Origin: Pinus tabuliformis
Lineage: Eukaryota > Streptophyta > Pinopsida > Pinales > Pinaceae
Reading direction: 5' to 3'
DNA length: 64,000 nt
Assembly (NCBI GenBank): GCA_031772625.1
Contig: CM062818.1
Coordinates: forward strand, 1,277,808,277-1,277,872,276
Part shown: piece by piece, positions 58,471 through 64,000 of the stretch
Layout: each line of letters starts with the position of its first letter
How positions within the stretch are numbered: position 1 is the first letter of the stretch
Position numbers and translations under genes: made by a program
The notes under the pieces: generated by a model
What the model was told of the DNA's origin: nothing
The model's database searches: none
Seen by the model: the letters and a program-made list of their open reading frames with translations, nothing else

Positions 58471-61400
58471 CTCTTTTTTTCCAGAGAAAAATAAAATTGT
58501 AATTTTTATTATCTGAACAGGAAATAAAATTTACATTTTTTACACAAACTGAGTGTGTATACAATCTTGAGATGAAAGAAGTTTGAACCTAAGCAAACAT
58601 TTGTCAAAGTAGGTGCAGGGAATGAAACCCTAGGATCAGAAAACCCCCTGACCATGATGCATAGAAATATATAGATATCAAGCCACGCAGTCCCGATAAA
58701 ACAAAAGGACCTGGCATGTAGGCCCACAAAAAGAATAAAAATAAACAGAAGAAAATTTATGGCACACATGCCTTCTAAAATCCCAAAAATAATGGAGTGC
58801 AAAATCCCAACAATCAAATGAAACATAAAAAGATTGAAAAAAAAAATAAAAGTTCGTCCAATGTCCCTCTATGATAGGCTAGGTATTATGCAGATGCATC
58901 CAAAAACTAGCCACTGGAAACATGAAAAAAGGACTAGAGAGAACCATGGAAGAGTCCAAATAGGGAGATGACAACCACTAGAGAAGAATTTCCGACGAGA
59001 TATAAAAATGCATCATACCCTTAAGGAGACCAAGCCTGCAATCGAAGAGACACTGGAGGGTGACAATGGAGATTATCAAAACCCCAAGTTTGTCAAGAGA
59101 AAGCCCTTGGTACAAGTTGTTAAAAAAATTTGTAAGGTAAGGCATAAAATGGAGGAATGAGTAGAAACAAAACCACCCAAAGAACCCCATCCCCACAACT
59201 TCCCACTTTGGTAAGTAAAAACACAATCGAGATAGCACCAGGCATGACCCTAGCAGCAAAAGATCACCCGACAATGCCAACGAACAACCGTTGAGAAAAA
59301 AATATGTAAGGAGAGGAAATTTCATGGTAGGAAAAGAAAAAAGGATCTAAGAAGGAACAAACTAGGGTTAGAGTAGTTATGGTGTTGAGCAATTTATTGG
59401 GCTTAAATTGCTGCATAAATTATCGATCAGGGAAACTCGTAAGCTTGTGATGGTGCCAGCAATATATATGCAAGAGTAGGCAACTAACTCTATGTCTAAT
59501 GAAATTATTTAAGGTTCAATACAATATGCAAGGGAAGAGGCTCCTAACTAAGGAGGTCCTGGTTGTCCTTCCCTACAGTATCATAGAGAAATCATTCATA
59601 AAACCAGAAACTTGAAATAAAGACAAGAGAATGAACTTAATTGTTGTTCAGATTCAAGTAGAGAGAGAGACTAACTTAGTCTCTTGATTGTCCTCTCATG
59701 TACTAGTCCAAACTAAACTAAGATTCATTCACAAGCATAAGAAATGAAATAACTTGAAACATGAAAGCAAAAGGATGAATTTCAATTACCATATAAATCA
59801 ATGGAGAGAAAGCCTAACTTAGACTCTTAGTATCTCCTCATATGATACTTGAAACATAAAAGTAAAAGAATGAATTTCAATTATCATGCAAATCAAATGG
59901 AGAGAGAGTCTAACTTAGACCCTTGGATATCCTCTCATAAGTTGATAAGATTCTAACTTAAAACTCATTCATCAATCATAAACAAATCCTCAAACATCTA
60001 AGCAGTTAAATGAAATAAGATCTAATATGAAATAACATGTTCCTCTCATCCTCTTAGAGTGAGCTCAATTCTCTTAAGAACAAGACAAATTATTCCATGT
60101 ACTACATTAAGGAAACTTATATCTAAAAACTACATAATGGAAATGTATGTAAAATGGAGCTTTATTCTATTCCATCATAAGTTGGATACAATGCTCTAAG
60201 AGTCCTCCCTTTGGAATGGAGGAGGTACTCCTATTTATACAATGAGAGGAGATAACAAACTCATAATTATGATCCACTAATCTCTCCTTTAGTTCCATAC
60301 ATTTCTCAACCATCTAGACACATAACCCTATCCTCCATGATTTCCTCCATGAGGTCCATGATCTTCTCCATGATCTTTTCCATGAGGCTTATCTTATGAA
60401 ATTCGAATTTGATCATTCAAGGCCACATAAAGGTGTCTTGGAAGCTTCCTTGCAACCTACACATGTCACCAAAACAACCCACTTTCCATATATAAAGTAA
60501 AATATATTATTTTCTAATATTTAATCAAGAATTTCTCTCAAAAATGCTTAAAAATAAACAATATTTGGAAAATATGAATGAGACCCATTAATGGTGAATA
60601 GTAGGAAAAATGGAGTGACAAGGTGATGAATAGTGAGTGAAATAATGGAAGCATAGGTGAAAAATGTATGGTAATGAGTGCCATTTTTGGTGCCCAACAT
60701 ATGTTTTAGCCACTGTGACCTTGCTCCCTCAACTCCCCTATATTATGTTTTCCTCCTCCTCCACTTGAAACATATTTGGAAAAAATATAAGGAAATACTT
60801 CAAACTTTTCATTACTTCAAGGATATCCTTCAATAAAGAAGAATTACCTTATTGCTACAACTACTCCTTCATTCTCCTCAGTTTGTGTCATGAACCTCTA
60901 CAATAATTTGTTTTTTTCTTACTCCCTATTATCTTAGAGTGAGCATTTATCGGTCCTATTCAATTATACTTGTAACAAGTTTTAGTCAATTTATATTTAT
61001 GATAACATAAATAAGGGGTTACACCTTCAAGTTATTTACTAATGCTTTTCCAAATAGTTTAATTAACAAATATGGTCCCAATCACGTTCACTATGTGCAT
61101 CATTAAATATGGTTCATAGTTCCTATTTCTAAGCTCTTAACCCTCTTGCCCTCTAGGGTTTGGTAAAATTTTTGTATTGGGTACTCTTTTGTAACATTTT
61201 GGGCGCATATGCTAACCCTTTGGCTTAGAAAATATTTCAACACTTATCACATATGAATTTATAGTTCTACAACATACTCCTTATGGGTTATATGAACATT
61301 TATCTCCTACTGAATTTTACTACTAATAATGCACTCTAGCTGTTAGCCCTTTCACAACATTCAAGATTTATGTGTTACCATGGAACATTGAGTAACCAAT
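58471..61400. other. Interval without recognised genes; diverged ~95-bp duplication at 59640-59945
   Basis: Minus-strand frames at 58509-58826 and 58978-59325 are hydrophobic and match nothing I know. At 59752 and 59847, ACTTGAAACAT(G/A)AAAG(C/T)AAA starts two units of about 95 bp that share CTAACTTAGAC, with a third diverged one before. The rest is AT-rich. Confidence 0.35.
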
Positions 61401-62530
61401 CATGTTTAGAGACTTACTCCCACCCACCTGGCGATCACATGGGTTTCACATGCTCATCCAAGTCTTTTTTAATGGAAGGTTTAGATCGTTCAAGGTGATC
61501 GGACGGTGGGGAGAAAGCCTTTTCGAACCCTAACATTTGGTTCCTCTTTCTATAACACCCATTCCACGGGGGTTCATTTTACAGCTTTTAAAGTGGATGG
61601 TTTTCCATCAAGTTCCCTGAGAGGGAACTCGTGTCACTCTAGAGAAAATGTGTTGAATTACTTTGATCACGTTAGCACACATGGTCATTCCCATAATTTT
61701 CGTTTGATTTAAATTTTCTGGTGATGCCACGGTACTCTATCAAAATGGCACCTGGTAGCCTGCTTCATCATCACGGTGGTTTCCCTTATCTTGTGAATGA
61801 TACTCGTGCATCCAAAGGTAACATTTACCCTAGATATGGTATTTAACTATGGGTTTTGTAATTCCTGATCTCATTCCATTATCTTTGCATTTTTCACACA
61901 TACTCAGAGAAGCACATCGTATAATTTGTTTGTCTTTATGCAGGTTTAGATACAGGTTTTTTTTCCAGAGGTAAAGGAATTAATGCAGTTTCCTTATGGT
62001 TTCAAATCCACAACTCTTATTCTACTCAAGTTTTCTTAGGGACAGAGTCCTTGTCTTGGCGTCAACCTTGGCATCGATATTAAGCTTACATCCCTACATG
62101 TATGGTTTTATCTTCCTTTTTTCTATACTCACTGATATCCACTATGCCATTCAAATTAACTCATTTTTTTTAGCTTTATTCGATTATTACTATTTTGTTA
62201 GAGGCAACCATATTCACACTGTCACGGGTCATCAGGTTTTGGTTTATGCTTTCAAGAGTCATACCACCAAGTACATTCTTGCTCCAATACCTATGTCGTT
62301 AGTATAGATTTTTTTCTTCTAGTTATGTCATTTCATGGCTGATATTTATGTTGACTTTCACTATCCAACTGTGCACAATGCTAATAACATGATTTCTACA
62401 GTTAATTTTTTGTACCTTGGTTGAGATTTTGTTTTCTTCTTTTTTTTCTATTATGTTCCCATCCAAGATTTAGTTTCCTTTTTTACCATTTAGTTGGGAT
62501 GTTCGTCCTCGATGTCAACTATAGGTATGA
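61401..62530 (+). other. Unidentified interval with short plus-strand frames
   Basis: Compositionally more mixed than its surroundings, with a 68-codon frame at 61506-61712 and a possible 40-codon frame from 61726 (MPRYSIKMAPGSLLHHHG). I see no family match. It lies where the 3' end and LTR of the adjacent minus-strand gypsy relic would be expected, which may be what it is. Confidence 0.25.
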
Positions 62531-62539
62531 GGGAGATAT

Positions 62540-64000
62540 CAACAATTGATTATCCTCCTTGGCTTCTTGTATAGTGGTGACATGTCTAACTCGCTCCTTT
62601 CCTTTTCACGTCATTCTACTTCTGAATACTAGGTCAATTCAATAATGACACATAAAATACATTATGAACTTTAATATGATTGGGTAGTGCTAACGGATAT
62701 GCCACTGGGCCAACTTGGTATAGAATCTCAAAAGGGTAGCAAAACAGTGGTGCCAGCTTGGCACAACTACAAGTTCGGAGAGTTCTTTTCCTAGGTTTTA
62801 TTCGTAAATACAAATGATCTCCCACATTAAATTCTTTATGATACCTTTTTCAGTCTACATAATTTTTTTGTTTATCCTAAGCTATTTTGATAATCTGTTT
62901 GATCTTTCGCACTATATGCTCCATTTCTTGCAATGATTATGGTCCCAATATTAATTTATCCTCTAGTTGGCCCTAGCTAAGTGGTGTATGACATTTTCTT
63001 CCATATAAGGCTTCAAAACAACTCATTTTAATGGAAGCTTCATAGTTGATGTTGTAGTGGAGATTCTGCTAAATGCAAAAAATCCTCCCATTTTGTAGGC
63101 CTATTCATAACATACATGCGTAACATATCCTCCATAATTTGATTTATCCTTTGTCTCTGTCCATTCGTTTGAGGATGATATGCAGTACTGAAGTTTAATT
63201 GAGTTCCCATTCACCCAAATAGACCTCTCCAAAAGTTTGAGGTAAATTTAGCATCCCTGTTCGAAACAAGGAAAATTTTAAGGATGGAAAATTTTCTTGA
63301 AGTTTGAAAACTTTGACGAATCTCACTAATCCCTAATATAAAACTATAAAATGTTTATTGATATATTTGTAAAATTATTTAAATTTATAATGATTTTATA
63401 TATACTCTCTATATAATGTTGGATATTTTTAAGGTAAGATAATTTTATATTCTAAAATTTGGGTGAATCATCTTTTATAAAATTGGAAATTGACGAATAT
63501 TTTTTGTGGAAAACTCATGGAAAATTAGCCCACTGGGTGAAAATTAGCCCCTAAAATTTTCCATGGTTCGAAACTATCATTTTTGGAATACCATGCAGTT
63601 GGAAGATTTCCTTCATGAAAATGTTAGCGATCTGTGTAGTTCCAAAGGTTGATTGAACTGGTATAAAGTTTGTTTCTTTTGTTAAAATTTCTACTACCAC
63701 CATAATGGAATCGTGTTGGTATTTTTTTCTTGGTAACCCTATAATAAAATCCATTGAAACTACCTACCACTTCCACTCAGGAATAGGTAACAAATTTAAC
63801 AATCTTGCAGGATTTTGGTGCTCCAATTTTACTTGTTGGCACTCTATGCATCTTTCCAAGTATTCTACCACATCCTTTTTCATTCCTCGCCAAAAAAAAT
63901 CCTTAATGATGTTATCATTTCTGGGTATCCTGGGTGACCAGCATATGGTTTCTTGTGGTATCCATCCAGTATGAGTTGTTTCAACTTCGCCTCGTTAGGA
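62540..64000 (-). pseudogene. Ty3/gypsy integrase relic, runs off the right edge
   Basis: Minus strand, right to left: zinc-binding part (GMKK...VEYLERCIECQQVK, about 63860-63810), core from MDFIIGLPRKKYQHDSIMVV (63754), IFQLHGIPKMIVSN (63610-63575), a 298-bp MITE insertion, RDAKFTSNFWRG after it, and the C-terminal GDHLYLRIKPRKRTLR, AKLAPLFCYPFEIL, HIKVHNVFYVSLLN (62825-62634). The site SNRD replaces the usual SDRD, so a catalytic Asp is probably lost. Several stops. RT and RNase H would lie right of the window. Confidence 0.88.
63268..63565 (+). mobile_element. MULE-type MITE, copy 2 (298 bp) with 9-bp target duplication
   Basis: Inserted in the gypsy integrase. GTTCGAAAC flanks it on both sides (63259-63267 and 63566-63574), a perfect 9-bp duplication. 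The ends AAGGAAAATTTTAAGG and CCTAAAATTTTCCAT are inverted repeats, 14 of 16. If one duplicate and the element are ignored, the integrase reading continues in frame (IVSN then RDAKF). No coding capacity. Same family as 54697-54993. Confidence 0.9.

Overview
This is a plant nuclear window, most likely from a seed plant with a large, retroelement-filled genome. A gymnosperm is my guess, not something the sequence proves. Eukaryotic signs are a GT-AG intron in the one convincing host gene, TATA-box promoters, a PPR-type pseudogene, tRNA-derived SINEs, a LINE with an RNase H domain, and many Ty1/copia and Ty3/gypsy relics. There are no operons, bacterial genes or CRISPR arrays. LAYOUT. 1-18.6 kb is a nest of four LTR retrotransposons that can be unstacked. 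The oldest is a minus-strand Ty1/copia element (8.55-~18.6 kb) read from RNase H back through RT, integrase, protease and gag to its primer-binding site and 5' LTR. Two gypsy elements landed in it. One is a compact plus-strand element (9395-13030) with two 691-bp LTRs, which split the RT. The other is a minus-strand gypsy element whose 1.6-kb LTR (6929-8552) sits in the RNase H. That second element was itself split in its protease-RT linker by a Tat/Ogre-like element (LTR 4077-5100, gag 1-2335). 18.6-41 kb is mostly AT-rich decayed DNA. It holds a PPR pseudogene (20.0-21.5 kb), foldback elements, one copy of a 1.55-kb dispersed repeat (27.7-29.3 kb), two SINEs, several short tandem duplications, a promoter-like GC-rich block (34.6-34.95 kb) and a fragment of a leucine-rich-repeat receptor kinase (38.7-39.1 kb, minus). 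41.2-44.0 kb is a 5'-truncated LINE. Besides the end of ORF2 (zinc-binding and RNase H) it has an intact 435-codon reading frame downstream, with an acidic and an RG-rich part, which is the most unusual coding object here. 44.6-45.8 kb is the only convincing host gene: TATA box, a 15-nt first coding exon, a 202-nt intron, and a second exon for a small acidic Glu/Ala-rich protein that ends in a probable 1-nt frameshift. 46-64 kb returns to repeats: a CCATGG-containing tandem array, a 670-bp GA tract, CA and TA microsatellites, a foldback MITE, a second decayed copia (53.3-56.4 kb), the second copy of the 1.55-kb repeat, a gypsy RT relic (57.8-58.5 kb) and a gypsy integrase relic (62.6-64.0 kb). 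Two ~298-bp MITEs of one family, each with a perfect 9-bp target duplication, sit inside the second copia and the last gypsy. HOW IT FITS TOGETHER. Almost nothing here forms a pathway. The window records repeated retroelement insertion and decay, with stops and Asp-to-Asn changes that look like methyl-cytosine deamination. The element at 9395-13030 is the youngest by LTR similarity (about 98%). It has lost RT, RNase H and the integrase core, so it must have moved with enzymes supplied by a relative.
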